This document shows, piece by piece, positions 34,288-43,125 of a stretch of 64,000 bases of DNA. The translations under genes were made by a program, and so were the position numbers. Below the pieces are notes generated by a model, which did no database searches, was not told the DNA's origin, and saw nothing but the letters and a program-made list of their open reading frames with translations. Every line of letters begins with the position of its first letter. Positions within the stretch are counted from its first letter, which is position 1. The DNA comes from UBA11591 sp040220895. GTDB taxonomy: Bacteria > Bacteroidota > Bacteroidia > Flavobacteriales_E > Vicingaceae. The DNA lies in contig JAVJVY010000016.1 of the NCBI GenBank assembly GCA_040220895.1, positions 62,001-126,000 of the forward strand, read 5' to 3'.

Positions 34288-35402
34288 AAGTACTGATGTT
34301 TGGTCCGGGTAAGGGTAACAACATTGCATTGTTCCTGAATTATTTTGATGAAAATTCCGAGCATCACCAACTCACATATGGTTACTTCACCAAACAAGCG
34401 CATTTCAATCTTAGGTCGACTTATCGCAAGGTTCATTTTTTTCCGGCATATTCCATTTACCAGCTAATAAAAGGACTCAGAGCCGATGTTGATCTGATAT
34501 GGATACACAATTGGACACCTCTCCCGCTATTGATACTCATTGTCCTCTTTGCCAAGCGCGGCTCTGTGTTGAATTTGAATGTCTGGAGCGAAACGTTGCC
34601 GAAACTATGGAAAACCAATCACTGGAAGGCAGTGATCTATAGAAGTATCTTAAAAAAGGTTGACGTAGTTCAATGCAATTGGTATGGAACACTTGACCTG
34701 GTTAATGAAATTCAGGGAATAGACCCGGTGCTGCTCCCCTGGGGCTTGGATGACGAGAACTTCAACAAGCATTCTCCTAAGATGATGGGACAAGAGACCA
34801 CTGCTTTCGTGGCTTCACTCGACCGAAATAAGATCAAGTTCTTCTTCCCTAAGTCAATCAGTAGGTCGAATCGTCATGACATTGTTATTGATGCGAGTAA
34901 AAACTTGTTGGCATCGGGTTATGACCAATTTCAGGTCTACATATGGCCGGGAAATCATATTGACAAAAGGCTTATGAACGAACTTCAAGAGCGCATTATA
35001 AATCAAGGACTTGGGAGTTACGTGATCATTGTGGACCACCTTTTTGTTAAAAATTATGAAATGAAGTATATCTGGGAACACATGGATTGCGGACTTAATG
35101 TCATCGAAGCGGATCAGCTATCGGCTTCATTTATAGAACCACAACTTTATAAGAAGGAGTTAATTGCATCAAATATCTCTGCCTATCGTCACTACGAAAA
35201 AAAGTATGGCCTTCAGCTTGACCTTATTCAGCCAAATGTCGATGAAGTTGCAAGAAGGATGGTCGAAATACTGGACGGGAGGCGAACTCAAGACCTGGAA
35301 CTGAGGCTCAGGAAGAAGCAAGTGGAAGTGCATTACTGTTTTTCAAAATGCCTGGACCATTCATTGAATTACCTGGTCAATCAAGGAAAAGGAGCCGTAT
35401 GA
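34284..35402 (+). CDS. GT-B type glycosyltransferase
   Basis: A 372-residue protein with a two-Rossmann GT-B layout. The N-terminal half has MKVLMFGPGKGNN and VDLIWIHNWTPLPLL. The C-terminal half has LLPWGLDDENF and the acidic stretch near DCGLNVIEADQLSASFIE, the usual place of the donor-binding glutamate. It resembles GT4-type enzymes but lacks a standard EPxxxGxP motif, so the family is tentative. ATGA overlaps on both sides join it to the NeuD and sulfotransferase genes. Confidence 0.7.
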   Translation: MKVLMFGPGKGNNIALFLNYFDENSEHHQLTYGYFTKQAHFNLRSTYRKVHFFPAYSIYQLIKGLRADVDLIWIHNWTPLPLLILIVLFAKRGSVLNLNVWSETLPKLWKTNHWKAVIYRSILKKVDVVQCNWYGTLDLVNEIQGIDPVLLPWGLDDENFNKHSPKMMGQETTAFVASLDRNKIKFFFPKSISRSNRHDIVIDASKNLLASGYDQFQVYIWPGNHIDKRLMNELQERIINQGLGSYVIIVDHLFVKNYEMKYIWEHMDCGLNVIEADQLSASFIEPQLYKKELIASNISAYRHYEKKYGLQLDLIQPNVDEVARRMVEILDGRRTQDLELRLRKKQVEVHYCFSKCLDHSLNYLVNQGKGAV

Positions 35403-36292
35403 GATCAAATACTGAAATTGCTTTTGAATTAGAGAAAATGTGGGTAGATATTCTTCCTGCTTCGAGCTTCAGACAGCGAGTGCTCAGGCACCAACTCAGG
35501 CCGGTATTTATTGTTTCCACCGGCAGAACCGGAACCCATTTCTTCTCTCATTTTTTTAACTCAAAATTTGAGAATGTGTCTTGTTATCACGAACCTAAAA
35601 AGGATATTTTTAATTTGAATATGGCCTACTTAGCGGGTCAGATCAATGACGAAAAAGCGATTGAATTGATCAATTATTACCGAAAGCATTTGTTTCGCTT
35701 GGCATTAAAAAAAGGCCATACGTATATTGAATCGAATAACAACCTTTCATACCTGATCCCAATCTTAATAAAGGCCTTCCCCACATGCAAGATCATCTAT
35801 TTAACAAGAGATGGCCGAGACTTTATCAGGTCCGGATACAGTAAGCTGACCTCTGGTAAATGGACGGGTGGCGATGTACATTTACTGTCAGACAAAGATC
35901 CACGAAAAAGGCTTAACCCAGAACTATTGACGACTGATGAGTTCCACGGAAAGTGGCATGAAATGGATCGATTTGACCGGGTCGCTTGGTATTGGTCCAG
36001 AAAAAATGATCTTATTCTCAATAATCTTGAAAATGAAGGAAACTATCGGATTTTTCGATTCGAAGAATTATTTACCAGGCCTGAAAAAGAAAAATGGGAA
36101 TCGATGTTCGATTTCATGAACATCAGGCCCAAAATCCCTTTGAGTGGTGTTCTGAATTATGTCAATCAAAATGCCTCCAACGAAAACGCCAAATACGTTT
36201 TGGGAGATTACCACAGTTGGTCCGAAGACCAGCGTTCTCGATTCAGAGCAATCGCAGGTAAAACCATGATTAGATTGGGCTACCCTTTTTGA
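35399..36292 (+). CDS. Sulfotransferase family protein
   Basis: A 297-residue P-loop sulfotransferase with the PAPS loop STGRTGTHF at residues 40-48 and a later KIIYLTRDGRDFIRSGYS block that supplies the 3'-phosphate-binding Arg/Ser. I start at ATG 35399, overlapping the upstream stop by 4 bases; the earlier Met at 35348 lies deep in the glycosyltransferase gene. It closes a three-gene glycan operon from 33631. The acceptor is probably a surface glycan, as inference. Confidence 0.85.
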   Translation: MRSNTEIAFELEKMWVDILPASSFRQRVLRHQLRPVFIVSTGRTGTHFFSHFFNSKFENVSCYHEPKKDIFNLNMAYLAGQINDEKAIELINYYRKHLFRLALKKGHTYIESNNNLSYLIPILIKAFPTCKIIYLTRDGRDFIRSGYSKLTSGKWTGGDVHLLSDKDPRKRLNPELLTTDEFHGKWHEMDRFDRVAWYWSRKNDLILNNLENEGNYRIFRFEELFTRPEKEKWESMFDFMNIRPKIPLSGVLNYVNQNASNENAKYVLGDYHSWSEDQRSRFRAIAGKTMIRLGYPF

Positions 36293-36383
36293 GCAGACTT
36301 GACCGATGGTATTTTAACCGTTTATTTTTTCTTCGTATTCGCATTCCTGCGGTGGTCGAAAACCTTTTGTTTCTAAAACAGCG

Positions 36384-37484
36384 CTAATCCATCCGCGTTC
36401 TTACAATCTCAAATCGTTTTTTGACCATCAGGAAATAGCTTTCAAAATAGTTATAAGACAAGCTGGCAGAAAGGATAGTGATAAAAAGGGCACCCAGCGA
36501 AATCAGCATAGGATTGGTCATGTAGTATTGACATAGGACGATCGCCGGAAAATGAAATAGATACAATCCGTAGCTAATTTTCCCCAGGTAATTCAAGTAG
36601 TTCATCAACTTGTCTTTTTTTTCCGTGTTGACCTTTCCAAAACAGATGTATATAAGAGGCAGAGAAAATATCAGGGCTAGCATTTCCCCTCCCAGGATCC
36701 ATTCCAATACGGCACTTCCACTCTTGTAGATTAACAGTTGCAATAAGAGAAAAAGTAGCATAGAAAGTGGTATAGCGACATGTGAGATGCCTACGGCTAG
36801 CCTTCGAAATAAGGTTGGATAATAGATGCCGGCATATGCCAGCAGGCAGCCAAACGAAATAAGATCAAAGGATGAAACAGAATGGAAGTTCAATGTTTGG
36901 TATGCAAGGTGTTGATTTTGATATTCAACGATGATATAAACCTTGAATAGTATTGAGACTATGTGGATTATTAGGATACTTAGAAAAAGAATTTTTTTTC
37001 TAGCGATGAAGGCAATCAATAGAGGGATGAAAAGGTAGAATTGTTCCTCGACAGAGATGCTCCACAGAACTCCAAAACCGGGCAATTCACGAACGGTTTC
37101 ATAGCCATGCCATACACGATCAAAATTCCCAAGAAAGATTGTGTAGAGCCAGGTATTCCGGCTAAGTGAAAAGTCATCGACGAATACATAAGTCAGGGCG
37201 ACGATGCATATCATAAACACAAAATACAATGGCCAAATCCTCAATAATCTTCTTAGATAGAATTTTACAAGGTCCAGTCTCCCTTTTTCATTTTTCTCTT
37301 TAAGTAATAGGTAGGTTATGAGAAAACCACTGATGAGAAAGAAGAAGTCAACACCCAACCTGCCTTGACCTTTGAGAAAACTCAGAAAGCCAAATTCAGC
37401 AGTCAATGGAATGTGCGAAATAAAAACCCCAAAAAAGGCGATAAAACGCAATACGTCTAAATTGTGGAAATAAACCCTGTTCAT
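36384..37484 (-). CDS. Acyltransferase 3 family membrane protein
   Basis: A 366-residue integral membrane acyltransferase with about ten helices. The family signature at the N-terminus is intact: LDVLRFIAFFGVFISH with R13 and H24, then GRLGVDFFFLISGFLITYLL. These enzymes transfer acetyl or other acyl groups to surface sugars (O-antigen, exopolysaccharide). It sits 91 bases past the sulfotransferase operon on the opposite strand, which fits a local glycan-decoration role. Confidence 0.92.
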   Translation of the reverse strand: MNRVYFHNLDVLRFIAFFGVFISHIPLTAEFGFLSFLKGQGRLGVDFFFLISGFLITYLLLKEKNEKGRLDLVKFYLRRLLRIWPLYFVFMICIVALTYVFVDDFSLSRNTWLYTIFLGNFDRVWHGYETVRELPGFGVLWSISVEEQFYLFIPLLIAFIARKKILFLSILIIHIVSILFKVYIIVEYQNQHLAYQTLNFHSVSSFDLISFGCLLAYAGIYYPTLFRRLAVGISHVAIPLSMLLFLLLQLLIYKSGSAVLEWILGGEMLALIFSLPLIYICFGKVNTEKKDKLMNYLNYLGKISYGLYLFHFPAIVLCQYYMTNPMLISLGALFITILSASLSYNYFESYFLMVKKRFEIVRTRMD

Positions 37485-37524
37485 TTCCGAGCCAAGATAA
37501 ACGGAATTTTAATGCTTTAACGGT

Positions 37525-38604
37525 TCATTGAGGTCGAGTGACCAAGGCAATGTTTTCAAATTCCAACTGTTGGAAATCATCGAGGAATACCGCTTCGCCT
37601 CCTTTTTCGTGAATGCTTTCAACCATTTCATCTACCAGGTCATCAATGCGATTCTCCCCGTAGTTGTCTGAGTCGATAGGCCTAATATTCATTCCTTCTT
37701 TTATGGCAGTCTGGAAGAAATCCTTTTGGACAAAAAGGTATTGTCCTTTTTGAGTTTGGATAGCCTGCCATATTTCATTTAAGTCAGTTAGCACGTCGCC
37801 GGCCGAAGAGGCCTTTTTCAAAATTTCAATTTTAAGCCTGTCTTGTTCGACAAAATACGCTTTGACAAGCGGCCAGGCTGATTGAATGACCTTATTTAAA
37901 GGTTCTTTATTGTAATTTCCAGTCAATTCAATGGGGTAGCCCTTCTTATGATCTGCCATTTTAAGAAAATGGTCGGCATTTCTTTTCACAGTTGCCAATA
38001 CCACAGGCACTTTTGAAGATCCAATCAATGATTTCACCTCTTTGTCAACTCTATTAAAGAATTCTTCCAGCAGGTGATCCTGGTTTTTAGACATGGAAAT
38101 TTTCAACGCATCTGTTGTGAAAACATCATTTTTCATCGGGAAATTACCCTTGTATTCATGAACAAGCTGATCATTAAGCCCCATAAGAAAGCGAGCTTCT
38201 TGTTTACTCAGAACCAGAGCGAAAAACGAGCGCGCTCGCCTCATGGCCCTGGTAAGATCGCGCGTGGCAAATGTTCGGTCCAGAACCACCCGGTCTTCAA
38301 CCTTTACAGGGAGCGTTGTGTAAGATGAATGATCCGCGTTTGCAAATAGAATCAGGCTATCCAGGTTTTTGCTGTGATCGATGGAATTGACTAAAGCCTT
38401 TAAGTTCTTAACTATGTTCTTGGCTATTGCAGCTTCCACCTCCTTGGCTATCCTTTTTTCTGCTTCGTGCAACAGGTTTTTTAATCGAATTGGATCCTGA
38501 CGATTTTCGGGGCTGGAACGGTGGGTATTAAGCACAATTGAAACGCAACCTACTTTGTGAATATTCCTGGCTTGATTTAAGACTTCATTCATGGATTTAT
38601 GCAT
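37525..38604 (-). CDS. Bacterial aeRF1-like protein (baeRF, possible ribosome hibernation factor)
   Basis: A 359-residue soluble protein resembling bacterial homologues of archaeo-eukaryotic release factor 1 (baeRF families), one of which, Balon, binds idle ribosomes. The N-terminal block CVSIVLNTHRSSPENRQDP followed by IRLKNLLHEAEKRIAKEV is typical, as are the middle TRDLTRAMRRARSFFALVLS and later VPVVLATVKRNADHF regions. There is no GGQ tripeptide, so peptide release is not expected. It lies near pirin and other stress genes. Family assignment is from pattern memory. Confidence 0.65.
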   Translation of the reverse strand: MHKSMNEVLNQARNIHKVGCVSIVLNTHRSSPENRQDPIRLKNLLHEAEKRIAKEVEAAIAKNIVKNLKALVNSIDHSKNLDSLILFANADHSSYTTLPVKVEDRVVLDRTFATRDLTRAMRRARSFFALVLSKQEARFLMGLNDQLVHEYKGNFPMKNDVFTTDALKISMSKNQDHLLEEFFNRVDKEVKSLIGSSKVPVVLATVKRNADHFLKMADHKKGYPIELTGNYNKEPLNKVIQSAWPLVKAYFVEQDRLKIEILKKASSAGDVLTDLNEIWQAIQTQKGQYLFVQKDFFQTAIKEGMNIRPIDSDNYGENRIDDLVDEMVESIHEKGGEAVFLDDFQQLEFENIALVTRPQ

Positions 38605-38706
38605 TAACGTATTACCTCTAAATTAGGATAACACCGATAAAAAACCATGTGCAATCTCATGCAGGCACAAGACTTATGTCAGTTCGGGAGCTTGAATTGG
38701 GGCTAA

Positions 38707-39723
38707 TTATTTCACTTCTTCTCTACCGTCCGCATGTCTGGCAAAGCGTCCTTTTTCTCTTGAGTGCACTGGATCTTTGCTCGACCATGGCCAACCACCG
38801 AACTCTGTGCGCTGGTATTCCAACATGATCTCACGAATATCGCCTTGGTAGTTTCCCACAAAAGGGCCGTATTGAGCCACTGGTTCGTCAATAGCCTTTC
38901 CTTGCAACAGCAAAACATAGCAATCTTCGTTTTCCGCCTCAAGCGCTACTTCCGCATCAGATATCAACCGAACTTCATGATAATCAGATATGCGCTGGTT
39001 TTCAACCTTCAGGTTACTTCCGCGGTAAAAATAAAGGGCCCTGTTCACTTCATTCTGTGATTTTGGCAGCTTCAGACTTGCTCCGGCCTCTAACTTGATG
39101 GTCCAGATTGCTAACTCGTTCAAAGGGTCGGCGGCCCAAGAGTCCGGTGTGGGAGACGGAGCTCCGGCCTTGCGAAAATTTCCACATATGACATTTATCT
39201 CGGTCACTTTTCCCTGATCATTTGTTTCTTTTACCACGGGAATATCTTCTGACCAAAGCATTTTAAAATGGGCTTCGACTTTTTTGGCAGCTCTGGGTAA
39301 GTTGAGCCAGATTTGAAAAAGTTCCAAAGGATTGTCTTTGTCGCGGTTGAGTAATGGAAACATTTCTGAATGCTGGACACCCTTTCCCGCCGTCATCCAT
39401 TGTACATCACCTTTACCAAATCTACCAGTGGCTCCTAGTGAGTCCGAATGGTCAATGAATCCTTTCACACAAATGGTCACTGTTTCAAAACCGGCATTTG
39501 GGTGATACGGGAATCCCGGTATTTTATCACCGTGATACATCCTCCATCCGTCCTTGACAGTAAAATCCTGACCAATGTTTCGCCCCTCAAGAGAAGCATC
39601 GGGCCCCATTTTCTCATTTCCTTTTGGAAAATGATCATCGTGATGAACACAAAAAATGAAAGGGTCTTGCGTTTGCCATTGAAAACCAAGTGGTTGAATG
39701 GACAGTATCAGGTCTTTACTCAT
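38707..39723 (-). CDS. Pirin family protein
   Basis: A 338-residue two-cupin pirin. The N-terminal cupin shows GWRMYHGDKIPGFP, GFETVTICVKGFIDHSDS and the metal pair H-S-E in GVQHSEMF. The usual H-P-H-x-G-F-E-T motif here reads H-P-N-A-G-F-E-T, so one of the four expected iron ligands is Asn. Length is above the usual 230-300. Pirins act as quercetinases or redox regulators. A TAACTTTA near-match to the -7 element lies just upstream on the minus strand. Confidence 0.88.
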   Translation of the reverse strand: MSKDLILSIQPLGFQWQTQDPFIFCVHHDDHFPKGNEKMGPDASLEGRNIGQDFTVKDGWRMYHGDKIPGFPYHPNAGFETVTICVKGFIDHSDSLGATGRFGKGDVQWMTAGKGVQHSEMFPLLNRDKDNPLELFQIWLNLPRAAKKVEAHFKMLWSEDIPVVKETNDQGKVTEINVICGNFRKAGAPSPTPDSWAADPLNELAIWTIKLEAGASLKLPKSQNEVNRALYFYRGSNLKVENQRISDYHEVRLISDAEVALEAENEDCYVLLLQGKAIDEPVAQYGPFVGNYQGDIREIMLEYQRTEFGGWPWSSKDPVHSREKGRFARHADGREEVK

Positions 39724-39817
39724 AGAGATCAGGTTGGCTTGGTAAAGTTAGTGAAGATACTTTTATGCGAGAATGGCGAATACCTGATGCGTTTAAAAGA
39801 AATAGCTTTCGTTGCTG

Positions 39818-40180
39818 TTATCCTTTTTCATACCTGCGAGAATAAATCCAATACATCAGGTACAAAATTGCCGGTCCTGAGGCCATTGCAATAAGCACGA
39901 CCTCCAGGAGGTCGGGCCTGATCAGAAACAAGACTCCCTGACTCAATAAGGTTATCAGGCCCCCGAGACCTTCCCATTTGAAGGCAAGTGCCAGACCCAG
40001 CATGGTGCCAAAGGGAAAGAATACAAAGGTCAATAGATCTTGGTTCGTGGGAATGGCGCTTCCCTCTTCTGGCCCAACCATATGCCCAATGACGAAAAAC
40101 AGTAAAAAGGACAAAATAAGCGAAGCCCAGATGCGCGCAAACCAGCGAACGAATGTGGCGGATTTATGAAGATCGATCAA
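39818..40180 (-). CDS. Small four-helix membrane protein
   Basis: A 120-residue protein with four predicted membrane helices (about 15-33, 48-66, 70-85 and 90-110) and a basic C-terminus (YSRRYEKG). It resembles small unnamed inner-membrane proteins of this phylum. Acidic loop GPEEGSAIPTNQDL is extracytoplasmic in the likely topology. No motif or family is recognised. It is 94 bases upstream of pirin on the same strand. Confidence 0.6.
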   Translation of the reverse strand: MIDLHKSATFVRWFARIWASLILSFLLFFVIGHMVGPEEGSAIPTNQDLLTFVFFPFGTMLGLALAFKWEGLGGLITLLSQGVLFLIRPDLLEVVLIAMASGPAILYLMYWIYSRRYEKG

Positions 40181-40320
40181 AATAGATGGTAGTCTTGACT
40201 AGTGAAGGTATGTTCTAAAATTCAGATAGTCAATAAAAACCTGATCTAATTGATTTGAAGAGGTGCAGACAAATAAATGTAATGGCCAAAAGTGAAGTAA
40301 AATGCAGTTATAAATAATAA

Positions 40321-40352
40321 TTGCGGTTGCAACGTATTAAAGTGTACCTTTG
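40321..40352 (+). promoter_or_regulatory. Promoter of the desaturase gene (TTG-N21-TACCTTTG)
   Basis: TTG at 40321-40323 and TACCTTTG at 40345-40352, 21 bases apart, form a good Bacteroidota promoter. The ATG used for the desaturase is 176 bases on, so the leader is long, or translation starts at ATG 40463. Confidence 0.6.
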
Positions 40353-40528
40353 CCGAAACTTTTAGGGGGAATAAATTAACTTTTATTCAATTAAGCCCTG
40401 AGTGGAACGAGCTTCAGATTTTGGAAGCGTTTTATTGAAAGTTCCCTGAACAGTATATCAGGATGTCCCGTTTAAGGCCTAAACATACTGTTGAAAGAAG
40501 TAACAGTATTAAAGAGAGGTCAATACCT

Positions 40529-41605
40529 ATGATTCATTATAAGTTCTCAAGAAATTCCGATAAGGATTTCGCACGCGTTTTAAGACAACGGGTCAATGCC
40601 TATTTTGAAGAAGCATCGATCGGAAAGAATGCTAATGGTCAGATGGTGACAAAAACCATTATTGCACTTTCTCTATACCTGTTGCCTTACATTGTTATAA
40701 TGACGGCCGGCATTTCCAACCTTTACATCATATTCGGACTATGGGCTCTGGCCGGTCTGGGCAAAGCAATTGTGGGTACGACGGTTATGCATGATTCAGT
40801 TCATGGCTCCTATTCCAAAAATCAAAGTATAAATAAAATTATGAGTATTTCCGCACCTTTACTGGGTGTTAGCGGAAAGGTCTGGAAGTTTCAGCACAAT
40901 GTACTTCACCACACTTACACCAATATTGAACATGCGGATGAAGATATTTCGCCGCGATTTGTCTTGAGATTTTCACCTCATCAACCAAAATACTGGTTCC
41001 ACCGATACCAGTGGCTTTATGTGCCAATCATTTATGGCGTTTCGACCATGATTTGGGTTTTTACCAAAGATTATTTCAAAATGGCTCATTACAAAGAAAT
41101 GGGTTTGGTAAAGACAGGTAAGGAATACAATCTTTATATACTGGGAATGACAGTTCGAAAGCTGATTTACTTATTTTTTGCACTTGCATTGCCTTACATG
41201 GTTCTAGGAGTTTCTTTCGGGCTGATTTTTCTAATGTTTGCCACGATGCATTTTGTCGCGGGAATTTCACTCAGCTTGATTTTTCAACCGGCCCATGTCA
41301 TAGAAGATGCCGACTTTATTGAACAAGAAGAAGCGCAAATAGATCGAGGATGGTGGGCACATCAGTTGTATACCACTTCAAATTTTGCCGTAAAAAATAA
41401 ATTCATTACCTGGGTTACGGGTGGACTCAACCATCAGGTTGAACACCATTTATTCCCAAATATTTGTCATATACACTATCCGAAGATCGCGAGCATTGTT
41501 CGTGAGACGGCCGCTGAATTCAACCTGCCATACTATGCGCAGGAGAGCTTTGTGGGAGCAGTAGGGAGTCACTTCAAAATGCTGAGATTACTCGGCAGGC
41601 CGTAA
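40529..41605 (+). CDS. Membrane fatty acid desaturase
   Basis: A 358-residue di-iron desaturase that introduces a double bond into membrane acyl chains. The three His boxes are present: HDSVHGSY, HNVLHHTYTN and HQVEHHLFP, with two pairs of membrane helices (about 40-80 and 205-250). I start at ATG 40529 (MIHYKFS), where family members begin; ATG 40463 would add 22 basic residues. It may help membrane fluidity in the cold, as the cold-shock operon follows at 41658. Electron donor not encoded nearby. Confidence 0.9.
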   Translation: MIHYKFSRNSDKDFARVLRQRVNAYFEEASIGKNANGQMVTKTIIALSLYLLPYIVIMTAGISNLYIIFGLWALAGLGKAIVGTTVMHDSVHGSYSKNQSINKIMSISAPLLGVSGKVWKFQHNVLHHTYTNIEHADEDISPRFVLRFSPHQPKYWFHRYQWLYVPIIYGVSTMIWVFTKDYFKMAHYKEMGLVKTGKEYNLYILGMTVRKLIYLFFALALPYMVLGVSFGLIFLMFATMHFVAGISLSLIFQPAHVIEDADFIEQEEAQIDRGWWAHQLYTTSNFAVKNKFITWVTGGLNHQVEHHLFPNICHIHYPKIASIVRETAAEFNLPYYAQESFVGAVGSHFKMLRLLGRP

Positions 41606-41657
41606 TGAAGTGCCAGTGAATTAAGCCCGGCCCCCAAATAATCATTCATAAATCATA

Positions 41658-42845
41658 ATGTACAAAGTAAAAAACAATAAAAGAAGAACGCATGCGCCTA
41701 GAAATCGCAAGCAGCAGGGAAGGAAGAAGAACCAAGAGATTGTTGATGTATCCAGGTATGTCAACAAACAAACACCTGTAGGTGAAGTAGTAGCGTATGA
41801 ACTTAAGCATCAATTTTCCGATTTCAATTTAGATCCGCGAATTTTGCAGAGGTTGATCGAAAAGGGTTATATCAATCCAACTGAAATCCAAGATAAGTCG
41901 ATAGCCCATATGATGGAAAGAAAAGATGTGATTGGCGTTGCAGGAACGGGCACGGGTAAAACCGCTGCTTTTTTGCTGCCCATCATTCAGAGTCTTTTAA
42001 TCGATGACATGACTCAAAAGGCACTGGTCATAGCACCAACCAGAGAATTGGCAACACAGATCTACGATGAATTCAAGGAATTGAGCAGAGGCATGAACCT
42101 CTTCGCAACTTGCTTGATCGGAGGTATTCCGGTTCACAAATCCATCAAGGACCTTCAGCGTAAAAATCACATCGTGATTGGAACGCCCGGTCGTTTGGCC
42201 GACATGATGCAACGTGGACATCTGCGCGTGAATAAAACAGAGATTCTTGTTCTGGACGAATTTGACAGAATGTTGGACATGGGTTTTGTTGACGAAATGA
42301 TGGCTATCGATGAGAAGATGATCGCAAAGGAACAAACCTTGTTATTTTCTGCAACCATGGATGAATCCATTCGTTCAATCGTTCAAAAGATCACCCTTGA
42401 CCCTGTCGAGATAAGGGCCACGCAAGGTCTTCGTCCAGTAAATAGCATTGAACAAGAAATACTCCGTGTTCCAAAGGATGCAAATAAAATGGATATGCTA
42501 CACGACCTTATTTTTAAATCTGCAAACCAGAAGATCATACTTTTTTGCGCAACTAAACGAAAGGTGGACAAAATTCACCGGCAGCTGGTATCCAAGAGCA
42601 TCAAGACTGATCTGATTCACGGCGATAAATCTCAACGCGCCAGGGAAGTTGCACTCAGGAAATTTAAAAATGGTCACATCGATGTTTTAGTTGCAACTGA
42701 TGTGCTGGCAAGGGGAATTGATGTATCTGATGTATCTTTGGTCATCAATTATGAAGTGCCACAGAGTTACAACGATTATATTCACCGAATTGGTAGGACC
42801 GGACGAGCTGGAAAACTCGGAAAGGCCATTACCTTTATCGATTAA
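41658..42845 (+). CDS. DEAD-box family RNA helicase with a DEFD motif II
   Basis: A 395-residue ATP-dependent RNA helicase. Visible motifs: Q motif region INPTEIQDKS, motif I AGTGTGKT (95-102), PTRELA, GTPGRL, motif II D200-E-F-D203, SAT in LFSATMD, and motif VI HRIGRTGRAG. Motif II reads DEFD instead of DEAD. The protein stops right after KAITFID, shorter than RhlE-type enzymes, which continue another 20 or more residues. The N-terminus is basic (about 1-25). First gene of a likely operon with a small basic protein and a cold-shock protein. Confidence 0.92.
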   Translation: MYKVKNNKRRTHAPRNRKQQGRKKNQEIVDVSRYVNKQTPVGEVVAYELKHQFSDFNLDPRILQRLIEKGYINPTEIQDKSIAHMMERKDVIGVAGTGTGKTAAFLLPIIQSLLIDDMTQKALVIAPTRELATQIYDEFKELSRGMNLFATCLIGGIPVHKSIKDLQRKNHIVIGTPGRLADMMQRGHLRVNKTEILVLDEFDRMLDMGFVDEMMAIDEKMIAKEQTLLFSATMDESIRSIVQKITLDPVEIRATQGLRPVNSIEQEILRVPKDANKMDMLHDLIFKSANQKIILFCATKRKVDKIHRQLVSKSIKTDLIHGDKSQRAREVALRKFKNGHIDVLVATDVLARGIDVSDVSLVINYEVPQSYNDYIHRIGRTGRAGKLGKAITFID

Positions 42846-42854
42846 TTTAAATTA

Positions 42855-43118
42855 ATGGGAAGGAACCAGAATAGTTACATAAAAAAGGTAAAAGCAGAAA
42901 AGAAGAGAAAGAAAAAACTGGCCAAATTTGAAAAACGCTTGGATAAGAAAAATTTGGAAAAAAGTGGTGAGTTAGAAGATATGATCGCCTATGTTGATAA
43001 AGACGGAAATATCTTAGATGAGCCGCCAGAGGAAGAGCCAGTGAAGAAGAATGCTAAACCGTCCAATGCTGTGGATACTAAGACTAATACCAATACTAAT
43101 ACCAATACTAATACTTAA
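42855..43118 (+). CDS. Small Lys-rich protein with a Thr-Asn repeat tail
   Basis: An 87-residue protein: a Lys-rich N-terminus (KKVKAEKKRKKKLAKFEKR), an acidic middle (EEPP-type) and a tail of alternating Thr and Asn coded by a 12-base repeat. It lies 9 bases after the helicase and 7 bases before the cold-shock gene. The basic part suggests RNA or ribosome contact, in line with its neighbours; this is inference. Similar small proteins precede cold-shock genes in other Bacteroidota. Confidence 0.65.
   Translation: MGRNQNSYIKKVKAEKKRKKKLAKFEKRLDKKNLEKSGELEDMIAYVDKDGNILDEPPEEEPVKKNAKPSNAVDTKTNTNTNTNTNT
43083..43115 (+). repeat. 12-base tandem repeat (ACTAATACCAAT) in a coding tail
   Basis: Two full copies of ACTAATACCAAT and a partial third, ACTAATACT, encode the T-N-T-N tail of the small basic protein. 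The unit is a multiple of three, so copy changes keep the frame. It is a likely slippage site that varies between strains. Confidence 0.8.
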
Positions 43119-43125
43119 TACAATT

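Noticed and set aside
35348..35398. Earlier start of the second sulfotransferase
   Set aside because: It would add 17 residues inside the glycosyltransferase gene; ATG 35399 gives the common ATGA overlap used by its neighbours.
43083..43115. CRISPR-like array
   Set aside because: The units are 12 bases, contiguous and inside a coding tail, with no spacers and no cas genes in the window.
43051..43125. Longer cold-shock protein start at 43051
   Set aside because: It reads the Thr-Asn repeat of the upstream gene in another frame; the family starts at MKTGIVKFF (43126).
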